64,000 bases of DNA from Prorocentrum cordatum (taxonomy: Eukaryota; Sar; Dinophyceae; Prorocentrales; Prorocentraceae): the NCBI GenBank assembly GCA_963575745.1, contig CAUYUJ010003968.1, forward strand, positions 1-64,000, read 5' to 3'. Both the position numbers and the translations under genes were made by a program. Below are positions 56,501 through 64,000 of the stretch, piece by piece (the stretch's first letter is position 1; each line of letters begins with the position of its first letter). The notes beneath the pieces are model-generated. The model ran no database searches. It had not been told where the DNA came from and was given only the letters and a program-made list of their open reading frames with translations.

Positions 56501-57595
56501 ATCTGAGCCGCCCATAGGGACAAACCTCGCACCTCCAGCCTGCTGCGGAGGGCGTTGTGGCTGTGGTCCTAGGACGCCTGGTGGCCCCGCAGGAGTGCGC
56601 AGGTTCCTCTGCTGTGCGTCTTGGATACCTGTATGCACTGCCCACGGGTCAGCACGATATAGCTGATCGGTCAGTCCAGAAACGTCGGCTGGTGTCAAGT
56701 AGCTGTTGAGGGCCTGGACCCATGCCTGCTGATCCGGCCTCCAAGGAGATGCTACCGTTGCTACTGGTGTGACCACTTGTTGCCATGAACCGTCCGAGGT
56801 GTCTACCGCGGGTGTCCCCGCACCTGCGGGTGGCCCCGCTTCAGGCATGACCTCGTCTTCCTGGGCATTTATCATGAGGACCGTCTGTGTGTCGTACGGT
56901 CGTGGAGCAACATCTTGCTCGGTCATGATCAAGTTGAATGGGCGACCGTCCGTCTTAGACCAGCCCTTTAGGTACATGGCGTGATCTTCCATTACACCCA
57001 GAGTTCTGTCACATAATTTAAGTGGCAGGTAGTCATCGGTGCGAATCCTGTCCGCGGGTTGGCCCCGCCTCCGCGACTTGTCATAAGCCAGCGGATTGCT
57101 CCAGGCTTCACCGACCCGATATTTCGCAATGCTCACAATCTGGAGGATATGATCGGGCGGTATACGGCCGTCGTGGCCCCGTGTCATGACGATGTCATTT
57201 GCTGACCTCCATAGGGAAAAGCCACTGGACAGCATCTTGTTGATGCTGCAGAATATGAGCACCTCCGAGTCAGGACGGATGCCCGATTGAATCCTCGGGT
57301 CGCCCGGGAGGTAGGGGCAGCCGTGTACAAATTGGCGCCCCCCCTTCCTTTTAGGGTTGTCCTGTGCGAGGCATGAAAGGCCATTAGCAAGGATGTCCTT
57401 GACATACTCCCACTGTGTCCCGTGGATGAAATATACTGGGTCGTCTGGTTCTTTCATCCATGTTGTGATCGGCTTATTAAAGCGACTCGGGACAGTGGAT
57501 GCCTGGGCTGCTGTGGCCGTTCGTGGCTCTGATGAAGTACTGTGGCCTGCGTGCCGTTGGTCGAAACCTGGGAGGCAGCAGCATGCTGTCATCAA
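53531..57595 (-). CDS. Tpt1-like C-lobe, linker, RING-H2 and aspartic protease
   Basis: A 1,354-codon frame. The first ~170 codons (meaningful from about PSRFNKP) match the C-lobe of Tpt1/KptA RNA 2'-phosphotransferase: VYFIHGTQW...ILANGL (about residues 53-71) and SLWRSANDIVMTRGHDGRIPP. Then come Pro/Ala/Gln-rich linkers with many AGPPA motifs; a RING-H2 finger CPICMDNY ... CGHFFHDICW ... CAVC (about 700-751), the hallmark of E3 ubiquitin ligases; a tyrosine/acidic segment; and a retropepsin-like site MLDIGSNVNIIG (about 1,027-1,038) with Ile in place of Thr/Ser of D-T/S-G. The C-terminal AGPPASPPPPPSY region ends at the UGA. The polyprotein would be processed by this protease if it is active. 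Confidence 0.85.
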   Translation of the reverse strand: MMTACCCLPGFDQRHAGHSTSSEPRTATAAQASTVPSRFNKPITTWMKEPDDPVYFIHGTQWEYVKDILANGLSCLAQDNPKRKGGRQFVHGCPYLPGDPRIQSGIRPDSEVLIFCSINKMLSSGFSLWRSANDIVMTRGHDGRIPPDHILQIVSIAKYRVGEAWSNPLAYDKSRRRGQPADRIRTDDYLPLKLCDRTLGVMEDHAMYLKGWSKTDGRPFNLIMTEQDVAPRPYDTQTVLMINAQEDEVMPEAGPPAGAGTPAVDTSDGSWQQVVTPVATVASPWRPDQQAWVQALNSYLTPADVSGLTDQLYRADPWAVHTGIQDAQQRNLRTPAGPPGVLGPQPQRPPQQAGGARFVPMGGSDGGSPFRTPPSETSENSLWQRLQAIRGNPALAAALQATTPFGTPRGSEGGVAAGSPAERTPAEPPAQAGPPADGQQGSDYERRAANLRAQATFLQQQADRVPSLLRNRNIDVTNHGDFRPLWSWTSEDAPNADPTNPYRQVFIPGIASHPIYGWDNHGPAEAQAMDAPMYPEYYAQMNNTPMIAGPPANEYTRNLANEMFRLQFTRAVDAQSMPHYAYMPTPTDPETVVQPAGLAVPAAMGSMPDYIRDVHNTQQAILASRQQARDNTRLRQQRAIQRRIERETQAGTPADAGPPAERPDRRPPPTPYREGETTFERQARTRPDVPAPVISDYNFTQCPICMDNYEMGTTVWRLACGHFFHDICWDRVAQQHDRNQRPGAPNEAPCAVCRGPGIVIAHFPYAGQRDAESEQARQQERYVADAREMRRLREAVEALEARAAQSAEPSARAPAAQACPWPAPEQGIQMPILPTLRAQEPPAAGPPAEAAPAAQAGPPANGPPNPGFLRAMEANIRRSGRSGGGTRRPTGSTRTSRVASPVSARSRASAESAEAAQFHTTFMIDTEGLTYARDDTDTLPPGGEWMSTLSANYWVLEQEPITVEERRQYEQMCCTERTMSQWVLEQRLLKGTLGSQITYHTNDHGTMALAARNGTFFPDEDGMPCISFMLDIGSNVNIIGSNTARTFQEIMARYNHRPAICTLSKTLYINGVGEGAAICRKMGNFKIGVQYANEASPRIEEHASNIAEGSGANLPAIWGLGAMEARDTIIVLKPGYQKVIFPSGDYTLKLGRGAKVLKAKKTPSGHLAIPCGLYDGAKSQTVTNTFTIRSSRDGYTETENEEDPVSAGPPAEATAGPPATGQSMTVTTDTYIVEPYIDKQLLEDTTRLIVDRTLNSWWEGQQCPEGTWPHMKDALKSKIFWAVQEAVNKWTPEDQAGPPASPPPPPSYTGGGSSDSAGPTRVEIVSVATPATPAEPSANSMPPSQTATWSHDRR

Positions 57596-58445
57596 CGCAC
57601 TTCATCTGGAGCCTGCCCTTCTGCATGCCGTGATGGTCAATCATCTCACAGCAGTTTAGCAGCACCCAATACACGTATGACGTGTGGGGCCTGCCCTTGA
57701 TCAGCACCTCGTGCATTTCACGATAGCCTTTCCACTGATCATTTTCAGTCCAGTTTGTCAGCAAATCGTCAACAACAACCCAGCCATCGTATGGATCGAA
57801 AGTGCTAATCTTTTCGAAGTGTCGGCTGAATCCGTCCTTCCAATACGGACTATGGCGTAGGGCTGTAGAGAACCATATTGACACCTTGGTCATTTGCCCA
57901 TCGCGCGGCAGAGTCGGATCCATGCCGAACCTCTCCATGACCTTCATGAGCTCTGCCTTATGCTGCGCGACGCGCAATGGCGGCCTGTCTCGCAACATAT
58001 TTCCCACGGCTTGTTGTTCACGTTCCCAGTCGTTGCGGCACTCGAAGTTACGACGATCAGGGCAATTAATGACCTCGTATCGGTCTGTATCGTCTCGAGT
58101 GACTCGTGGGTTTATGGTGCGCTTCGGGCCTTTGCCTTCAATGCCTTGCCAGTATTCCATGGCTCCCAGAGGGATGTTCCTAAGAACAGACATTACTGGC
58201 TGCCAGCGCGCGGGTGGCCCCGCTAATGCAGCTGGCGGCGCTTTAACGGGTGGCCCCGCAGAGCCTGCGGCTGACGAGGCAGCTCCAGCGGATGACTCCG
58301 CGCCAGGGTGCGGGTGACCTTGGTCAGCCACTGCATCATCGGCTAGTTTCTGTCGGTCGCCAAATTCTTTGAGGACTTGAAGCGTTCTTCTCTTGAGAGA
58401 GTGCCTTCTGCGGGTGTCCCCGCTGCCGCAGCTGGCGCCGCTTAG
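57477..58445 (-). CDS. Tpt1/KptA-like N-lobe (RNA 2'-phosphotransferase-like)
   Basis: The frame is open from about 58,445 to 57,477 on the minus strand; a GTG at 58,331 is the first start-like codon, but convincing protein (RTLQVLKEFGDRQKLADD) precedes it, so it is probably entered by a +1 shift from Gag. After an AGPPA-type linker: ALRHSPYW (about residue 158 from the GTG), DGWVVVDDLL (~183) and YFIRATNGHSSPG (~265). These match the Tpt1/KptA pattern LxxLRH ... GWVxVDDLL ... IRAxQGHS, including the Arg-His pair and the Arg of RAxQGHS used in removing an RNA 2'-phosphate with NAD+. The C-lobe follows in another frame at 57,595; in element 1 the two lobes are in one frame across this point, so the break here is a mutation. 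Confidence 0.8.
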   Translation of the reverse strand, partial: LSGASCGSGDTRRRHSLKRRTLQVLKEFGDRQKLADDAVADQGHPHPGAESSAGAASSAAGSAGPPVKAPPAALAGPPARWQPVMSVLRNIPLGAMEYWQGIEGKGPKRTINPRVTRDDTDRYEVINCPDRRNFECRNDWEREQQAVGNMLRDRPPLRVAQHKAELMKVMERFGMDPTLPRDGQMTKVSIWFSTALRHSPYWKDGFSRHFEKISTFDPYDGWVVVDDLLTNWTENDQWKGYREMHEVLIKGRPHTSYVYWVLLNCCEMIDHHGMQKGRLQMKCVDDSMLLPPRFRPTARRPQYFIRATNGHSSPGIHCPESL

Positions 58446-61400
58446 CGGGTGGCCCCGCAGAGCCCTTGTCCTCCTTAGCCTTGGCGGCTGCTTCTGCCCG
58501 CACCGACCTCATCCCAGCTTCGGGCTTCGGCTGTGCTTTCATTCGTGCCGAACCTGGTCGTGGTGCAAGGCGCGGCTGATGCAGAGTTGGAGTCCAGTCA
58601 CCTCGGAAAGCTGCCTTAGGCTTGTCGCGAACTTCGTCCTTGACATCGCCTTGGGTCGCCGGTGGCATCGGGGTCGATGGTCCAGCAAAAGCCTTCCTCC
58701 TCTCCGTCACGGACAGACCGGGAGGATCTCCCAGCTCAGGGTCGTCCGTCTTGGCGATCCCTCTGGCCTTCGCCCGCCCCTGTGTGCCTTCGGGGCTCTT
58801 GGACGGGTGCCTCTTCGCAGGAGTCGGTGAAGACGAGGAGTCGGCTTCAGGTCTTGGAGGTGGTCTGCTGCCCTTGCCTGGTTGTGGACCAGGAGGGTCT
58901 TTAGGAGGGCCTTCTGGCTGGCCATGATCATGGATGATCTGCCTCATCTGGTCGATGTCGGCAGTACCTTTTATGGCCAGCTTGTACTTGCCATTTTCGT
59001 GGCGGTGAATTACCCTCGTGCAAAGCCACTTCTGCGCCGAGGAGCTGTAGTACCAACAGGCGCATCCATCAGGGAATGGATTCTCTGAGCCGTCTTCCGC
59101 CGCCCATTCTTCATTCAGTTCGGTGTGGTCAGCACCGGCGGCGGACCCGGCAGCAGATGCAACAGCTATCCAATCTTCGTCCGCGGACCCAGCGGCTGGC
59201 GCCGCGTCTGCGGGTGACCCCGCTTCTTTGCTGGATCCTGCGGGTGACCCCGCCTCTTTATGGAATCGGCGGTTCCATTCCTTGAGGCGATGGTCATTGG
59301 GAAGCTGTACCCAATTTTCCCTGACAGTGTTGGCAACCTCTTCGGTCATAGGGACGCGATCGGCTTCTGTGATGCGCTTTCCTCCTCCAGGGACCTCCTT
59401 GTTAGGATCATGGACGTTGCCAGCGTCATCTCCATGAGACCAATTCCACGGGGTCTCACCGTGATGAGGACTCCTGGAGGGGCGGTCCATTGGACAACTG
59501 CGCATGTGACCTTTGAAGGGCTCGCACTGACATACTTGTTTTCTGTATGTCTTGCGATCGTTGATGATCTCCTGTTTCTTAGCCCTTTTGTCCCAAGCCT
59601 CTGGCGTTTTGGTCTTGCCACCCTTGGTACGTATTATCATGCCAGTTTCGTCCCTTTTGGTGCAGTATTCCTTAGAATACCAGTGGCGGATCACGTCCAT
59701 CGAGTAGCCGGGGTACCAATTGATGTACCACTCCGGCACGTACTGAGCGGATACACCAACGGAGTGCTCCGTACTGCACGGGTAGCCCGATGCATCATGT
59801 GTAGGGCGTCGGGGAGCTGAACGGCTCCTCCTGCGGGCTGGCCCCGCTGACGCACTACCACGTTCCATGGGCCTTTGATCGTCATGCTCTGAGTCTCGGG
59901 GAGGCGATGGTCGTCTGTCCCTCTTGGCATAGCGCATGTCCTCCGAGTCCTCTGAGCTGTCCTGGACCATGAATACGTGCTGATACGGGCTTCGGAAGTA
60001 CCCGATGTCGTTTAGCTGCTCCATCGTGAGGTCGTTGAGGTCCATCTGGTCGCAGCCCTGCATGAATACATCCATAGACCAAGCGGGTGGCCCCGCTGCT
60101 GCGGCTGGCGTCACTTCGGCGGGTGACCCCGCTAGAGCCTGGAGTGCTGTCAGCATCTGAGGTGCCGACATGTCCGAATCCAGGTATGGACGCAGCCGTG
60201 CGGCCCCTGGGCGCGACAGCAGGTCGTTCATGGTTATCTGCTGATGTGCTGGCGCACTCAGGAGCCGGATTGCTTCTGCGACCTGCTCTTGGAGCATGTC
60301 CTTATAGTCCTCTTCGGCCTCTTCGGAGTCAGAATACGCGGGATGGCCCCGCATTTCGTCATCAGCGTCTCCCGCTTCCGAACCAGCTCGCGGAAGATCT
60401 GGCAGCAACGGCATGCCAATCACCTGCGGTGCCAGCGCGGCGGTGAGCTCTTCCTCGGTCGCCGGGACGGTCTCAGCTTCGGAGATCTCGTCGTCGGCGG
60501 GTGGCCCCGCTGGAAGACCGAACCAAGCATTGAACGCGACCTCGTCGACTTCGTCCCAGCCGTGGAACTCGTCGAAGAGGGTCACTGCGTAGTCTTCCAG
60601 GGCTACGGTCACTTCAGCGTAGCGGGCCATCACGTAGTACGTGGAGGAGCCCGCGGCGGGAGCCGCTTCTGGATTGACGTAAAACTCGTAGTCAATGTAG
60701 TCTATGTCATCCATAAAAGAATTTTGAGCCAAATGTACGGATCCCTTTCCTTTCCCTTTCGGGCATTGATCGCGCAAGTGCTCTGTGCTGCCGCATGTAT
60801 GACACTTCGTAGTATTGCCAGAAGCGTCCCTAGGGTTGCCCCTCCGCCCTTTTCCCTTACCGGAGGTCCGCCTGTGACCCCGACCTTTGCCTCCGATAAG
60901 AACTTCCTCAAAGACTATATCAGTTAAGGACGTGAGGAAAGCAGTAATACCCCTACCATGCATACGGCGTCTGCGACCCCCTTTGCCACGACCCTTTCCA
61001 TATCGTTTGAAATGTCGGCGTACTGCACGTCTCACTTTTCTGACTGGTTTCTTCATAAAGCGCCTCCAACGGCGTTTTGATTTGCGATAGGCCATAAAAG
61101 CGGCTTCCGCTCTTTGTTGTTCAGAAAGGTGAGTGTCATCCGCTGGATAGTCATTACCAGCAGAGACTATGCCATTGTGCTCATCGTCAGATGAGGTGTC
61201 TGTGTCAGTGCCAGATTCAAACGGTGAGGGTGGCTGAGACCCTTGAGCGGATGACTCCGCTTGGCCCCAGAGGGTTGTGCCCGAGGGCGGGCTTGCAGTG
61301 TAGGCGGCGCCTGGCGAGTAGTTCGACCAGGCGTTCGCCTCAGCTGCCTCTGCCGATGCCTGGCCGGTCTGCCCTAAGAAGGCAGTGGCCTCGTTGGGCA

Positions 61401-62133
61401 TATCGGCTGGGTCAGCCCAGGGACTTGGCTCGCCAGGACCAGCGGGTGACCCCGCAGTCGTGGCGTAGACACCTGCATGTGAGTGGTGCCCTGTGAAGAT
61501 ACCCGCAATGTTGCCAGGAGAGCGCTCGGCAACATGTCCGTAGTTCCTCATCCTGGTCAGCAGCCTGTCATAGTCTGCTTGTGTTCTGGGCATCTGATGA
61601 TTAAAAGGCTCCAGCAGGTGTTGGGCTCGTGACGCGCCAACGCCTAACGCTCTGAAAAGGATCAGCGTTAGGATCTGAAAGTTGGGGATGACAAAGCCAA
61701 CAGAGTTAGCCTCGTCACGGGCCATCTCGAATCGAGCTAACACTGAGTCGATTCGCTCGCCCCTTTCGACGCGAAAGTCGATAAGGGCAGTGCCAGAGTT
61801 GAGCTGGCGCTCATCTTCCAGATTTTCAAATTTGGTGCTCAGTAGGTACAGTATATATGTGACTGCATCCGTTGGCTGTCCATTGACAGTTACACCATAG
61901 TTGATGATCTGGGAGGGGACCTGCATGGCGATACGACGAGCAAGACCTTGAAGGCCTCGTTGTAGTGCTGCAGCTTGTTGTGGTGGCGTCATATTGCCGC
62001 TCGTTACGTTTATCCATGCATGTACTTCGCGAACGTATTCGCGAAAAGGCGTAGTACCGGCAGGGTCCCATGAAGGGCCAGTAGTACGCGTGTCGTCCAT
62101 CCCCTGCCGCATGTATCCCACAGCACATCCCAT
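58336..62133 (-). CDS. Gag polyprotein with CCHC zinc knuckle (element 2)
   Basis: A 1,265-codon frame. The N-terminal capsid-like helical region (residues ~1-230) includes NVTSGNMTPPQQAAALQRGL, YLLSTKFENLEDERQL and RALGVGASRAQHLLEPFNHQ, typical of Copia Gag (UBN2/RVT-gag-like) organisation. Basic stretches (KSKRRWRRFMKKPVRK, RGKGGRRRR) precede the zinc knuckle CHTCGSTEHLRDQC at about 442-455, a perfect CX2CX4HX4C nucleic-acid-binding motif. The long C-terminal half is acidic then Pro/Lys-rich and of unknown role; WYINWYPGYSMDVIRHWYSKEY resembles a small folded module. Gag is far longer than usual Copia Gag. The real N-terminus lies upstream in another frame (62,150-62,689). Confidence 0.88.
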   Translation of the reverse strand: MGCAVGYMRQGMDDTRTTGPSWDPAGTTPFREYVREVHAWINVTSGNMTPPQQAAALQRGLQGLARRIAMQVPSQIINYGVTVNGQPTDAVTYILYLLSTKFENLEDERQLNSGTALIDFRVERGERIDSVLARFEMARDEANSVGFVIPNFQILTLILFRALGVGASRAQHLLEPFNHQMPRTQADYDRLLTRMRNYGHVAERSPGNIAGIFTGHHSHAGVYATTAGSPAGPGEPSPWADPADMPNEATAFLGQTGQASAEAAEANAWSNYSPGAAYTASPPSGTTLWGQAESSAQGSQPPSPFESGTDTDTSSDDEHNGIVSAGNDYPADDTHLSEQQRAEAAFMAYRKSKRRWRRFMKKPVRKVRRAVRRHFKRYGKGRGKGGRRRRMHGRGITAFLTSLTDIVFEEVLIGGKGRGHRRTSGKGKGRRGNPRDASGNTTKCHTCGSTEHLRDQCPKGKGKGSVHLAQNSFMDDIDYIDYEFYVNPEAAPAAGSSTYYVMARYAEVTVALEDYAVTLFDEFHGWDEVDEVAFNAWFGLPAGPPADDEISEAETVPATEEELTAALAPQVIGMPLLPDLPRAGSEAGDADDEMRGHPAYSDSEEAEEDYKDMLQEQVAEAIRLLSAPAHQQITMNDLLSRPGAARLRPYLDSDMSAPQMLTALQALAGSPAEVTPAAAAGPPAWSMDVFMQGCDQMDLNDLTMEQLNDIGYFRSPYQHVFMVQDSSEDSEDMRYAKRDRRPSPPRDSEHDDQRPMERGSASAGPARRRSRSAPRRPTHDASGYPCSTEHSVGVSAQYVPEWYINWYPGYSMDVIRHWYSKEYCTKRDETGMIIRTKGGKTKTPEAWDKRAKKQEIINDRKTYRKQVCQCEPFKGHMRSCPMDRPSRSPHHGETPWNWSHGDDAGNVHDPNKEVPGGGKRITEADRVPMTEEVANTVRENWVQLPNDHRLKEWNRRFHKEAGSPAGSSKEAGSPADAAPAAGSADEDWIAVASAAGSAAGADHTELNEEWAAEDGSENPFPDGCACWYYSSSAQKWLCTRVIHRHENGKYKLAIKGTADIDQMRQIIHDHGQPEGPPKDPPGPQPGKGSRPPPRPEADSSSSPTPAKRHPSKSPEGTQGRAKARGIAKTDDPELGDPPGLSVTERRKAFAGPSTPMPPATQGDVKDEVRDKPKAAFRGDWTPTLHQPRLAPRPGSARMKAQPKPEAGMRSVRAEAAAKAKEDKGSAGPPAKRRQLRQRGHPQKALSQEKNASSPQRIWRPTETSR

Positions 62134-62139
62134 TATTAC

Positions 62140-62689
62140 CCAACAGAATGCCGAAGATAGTTATCTTGATCCAGTGCATGTGCATTTCGGCTTCGGTGAT
62201 TGGTTTAGGCTGTGGTTTGTCAGGCTCTGGCGTAGTAGCCGTGAGGCGCCTGACTGGCACGGGATGCAGGTGGCCCCGCTGCGGGTAGCCCCGCAGGGTG
62301 ACCACGTTCTCGATCGAGCTGCCGATTGGCATCTGGTGGAAGTCGAGAGTGAAGTAGCGCAGTGAAGTAGGAGAGAGCGTCTCGAGTTCGCGGGTTGCCC
62401 CGCTAGCTCGATCGCGGACTGGCTCCGCTCCTCGCAGAGCCGGCGCAACATGGTATTCCACCGTAGTAGTAGTCCACCAAGTTGTGCCGTGGATTACAGG
62501 AATCAGAGCGAGAGCCAGCCACACGAGAGTGTAGCCAGCTCCGCTACCAAGTCGAAAACAAGCTGGTAAGCTTAGGTATGTGTTACGCTTTAAGCGTTGC
62601 CATATCCCAGGCTTTGGCTCATATCGCATGAGCAAGAGAGCAAGACGAAGCATGGGATCTGGAGTAAAGGATAGAAGGGGCATCTTCAA
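62140..62689 (-). CDS. Gag N-terminal part with two hydrophobic segments
   Basis: Starts at ATG 62,689 (MKMPLLSFTPDPM), the same start as element 1 (46,442). It has YTLVWLALALIPVIHG (about residues 53-68) and, at the end, HWIKITIFGILLG. The next part of the second hydrophobic segment (GCAVGYM) is read in the Gag frame at 62,133. In element 1, WIGISIFGLMWVAIGCAVG is in one frame, and aligned bases show one extra nucleotide here at about 62,135-62,150, so a 1-nt insertion separates this part from Gag. Confidence 0.75.
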
Positions 62690-62788
62690 TGGAAAAGGTA
62701 TTTTCCGATCTCAGATACCAGTCGTGCGCCTCGGTGAGGCACAGTCATATATTTGGCCGGGCCCGGCTTGAGCCAGGCACGGCAGCGG

Positions 62789-62843
62789 TACATGCTCGAT
62801 TTATACCTCGCCTTTAACCTTCTCCGTTTAAAGTCCGCTACCA
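62789..62843 (-). promoter_or_regulatory. Primer-binding-like site and leader
   Basis: On the minus strand, TGGTAGCGGAC (62,843-62,833) follows the LTR directly. Copia primer-binding sites start with TGG; TGGTAGCGGA differs by one base from the complement of the initiator-tRNA-Met 3' end (TGGTAGCAGA). A TATAAATC motif follows ~35 nt later (about 62,800) and is conserved in element 1 (about 46,555). Confidence 0.5.
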
Positions 62844-63114
62844 AGTTTGAAGGAGGCCGGGGGGCCCGACCAGAAGCTTCGCCTGAGGCGAAACGCAGCT
62901 CCAGCTCACTTGTACCGTAGTAGCGATAGTCCCAATCGGAAGAGGTCGTCGCGGGAGCGACGGGCCATTTCAAGCGAAGGATGTTTTCGGTCTCGATGGC
63001 AAGTACTATGCCTCGCAATGAGGCGCAATCACATGTTGGCGGCCAGCCGCTTGAGCCTAAGCGGCCCCGGACAAACGCTCGCTATCTCTCGCCCTTGTCC
63101 CAACTAACTTTAGA
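62844..63114 (-). repeat. 271-bp LTR-like repeat (5' LTR of element 2)
   Basis: Gap-free match to 33,099-33,369, ~35 differences in 271 by hand count. Two conserved stems (GCTTCGCCT/AGGCGAA and CCGCTT/AAGCGG) are visible. It abuts the primer-binding-like site, as expected of a 5' LTR. Confidence 0.78.
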
Positions 63115-63655
63115 CTGACGGAGCACTCAGAGGGCCCAAGGTGGCTCCAAGTGGGCCTCAGATGCTCCAAGATGGCAGCGAAGATGGCTCAAGATCGCCG
63201 GAGATGGCTCAAGATGGCTTCCGGCCTGCTCCTAGGCGGTTCCAAATTCCCTCGGAGACCCCTCGGGACCCTCCCCCACGAAACCCAAATCCATCAAATA
63301 CCTAAGGACACACAGTGAGCCGTTCCTTCTGCCTTTTCGCGTCGTGCGATGTGTTTTTCAAGCCTCTAGATTGCCCCAAAAGCGCTCCGAGATTGACCCA
63401 AGCGGCCCCCACGACGGCCCCAAGAGTGCCCGTAAGATACGATACGTAGGGCCCCAAGGGGGGGGGACCTAGATCTGGAACCCCCGCTTGATGGATGGCC
63501 TCCCAAATGGCCCACACATGCCCTCCAGGGCTCCAAGGGGAGCCCCAAGAGAGGGCCCCAAGAGGCGGTTTGCCTCCTCGATTCTTCTTGTTCCTTGTGA
63601 ATGGCTTCGTCCTGTCGCACCCCGAGGCCAGTTTTTAGGGCGGGCTGGGCGTTTC
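63115..63655. other. Unassigned DNA rich in CCAAGATGGC / GCCCCAAG
   Basis: No gene. Diffuse repeats of AAGATGGCTCAAGAT-type (63,160-63,220) and CCCCAAG-type motifs (63,380-63,560) resemble 14.48-14.68 kb. Confidence 0.5.
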
Positions 63656-63679
63656 GCCTGAGACTTCCTCACCACGAAT

Positions 63680-63964
63680 GACCCTGAAGCTTCAACACGG
63701 GCAAAAGTTTCACAGATGGAGGGAGGATCGTTTTCAAAAGGTTGCTCTCGCTTGAGCGCCGCGCGCATTCGTATTCAAACTTTGCAAGAGTTCCGCGGTT
63801 TAGGGCGAATGGTTTTCATGTGGCTCTCGCCTGAGCGCCGCGCACAATCGTTTCAAACTTCGCAATAATTTCACGGGTTGAGGGCGGTTCGTTTTCAAAG
63901 TGTGGCTCTCGCCTAGGCCCCGCGCGCATTCATTTCAAATGTTTGCGAGAGTTCTACGGGTTAC
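63680..63964. repeat. ~80-bp tandem repeat (three copies)
   Basis: GGCTCTCGCCTGAGCGCCGCGC-like starts at about 63,744, 63,823 and 63,904, each followed by ATTCAAACTTTGC and a GAGTTCxxCGGGTT block. The first unit is preceded by a GCCTGAGACTTCCTC box also found in the ~160-bp repeats at 25.8 and 35.3 kb. Confidence 0.82.
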
Positions 63965-64000
63965 CATGGTCAGCGTACCAGAACGATGTTTTGGAAGGGT

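Noticed and set aside
63160-63220. GATGGCTCAAG motifs resembling the end of the dinoflagellate spliced leader (TTTTGGCTCAAG)
   Set aside because: Only the last eight bases or so match and the motif is part of a local AAGATGGCTCAAGAT repeat.

Overview
The window looks like a gene-poor, repeat-dense, GC-rich stretch of a large eukaryotic nuclear genome. I infer a dinoflagellate-type genome because the Copia elements have an HVDD reverse transcriptase motif and oversized polyproteins with extra domains, and because of the abundance of trinucleotide and minisatellite arrays. No search was run, so the taxon is an inference. I found no convincing host protein gene, rRNA or tRNA.

Layout. 1-33 kb is non-coding mosaic DNA: (CTC)n tracts, a perfect 34-bp inverted repeat (322-450), a ~90-bp satellite (1.7-2.4 kb), a foldback element (3.26-4.36 kb), a CGATCCAGCTC-type satellite (7.1-8.15 kb), (ATC)n arrays, a G-rich GGGTGGGTCGC array (18.8-19.1 kb), a recent 1.1-kb tandem duplication (19.2-21.45 kb) and a composite higher-order repeat (21.45-28.5 kb) whose modules recur in fixed order around (CAA)n tracts. 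From 31.3 to 32.95 kb there is a triplicated module and a long AGCTTAGCTTT-like array.

33.1-63.1 kb holds two head-to-tail minus-strand Ty1/copia-type LTR retrotransposons. Element 1 (33.1-46.6 kb) is old: it has lost its integrase by an internal deletion at ~37.76 kb, and its RNase H region is split by a 2.7-kb mobile element (33.76-36.49 kb). Element 2 (46.6-63.1 kb) keeps every domain, but with frameshifts, one TAA stop and a 240-bp poly(A) tract. The outer ends carry matching 271-bp LTR-like repeats; the LTR expected between the two elements is missing.

Order of domains in element 2, read on the minus strand: LTR and primer-binding-like site; Gag with N-terminal membrane segments and a CCHC zinc knuckle; a region resembling Tpt1/KptA RNA 2'-phosphotransferase; AGPPA-rich linkers; a RING-H2 finger; a retropepsin-like site reading DIGS; a UGA stop in a CGG context, in frame with what follows; methyltransferase-like segments; integrase; reverse transcriptase and RNase H. 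The RNA-repair-like domain, the RING-H2 finger, the DIGS motif and the UGA-CGG stop are all found in both diverged copies, so they belong to the family and are not accidents of one copy. These are the most interesting observations in the window.

A second mobile family, seen at 25.13-26.74 kb and 33.76-36.49 kb, carries the C-terminal tail of an SF1/Pif1-like helicase plus ~160-bp tandem repeats. A paralogous empty site for the first copy lies at ~28.17-28.22 kb.
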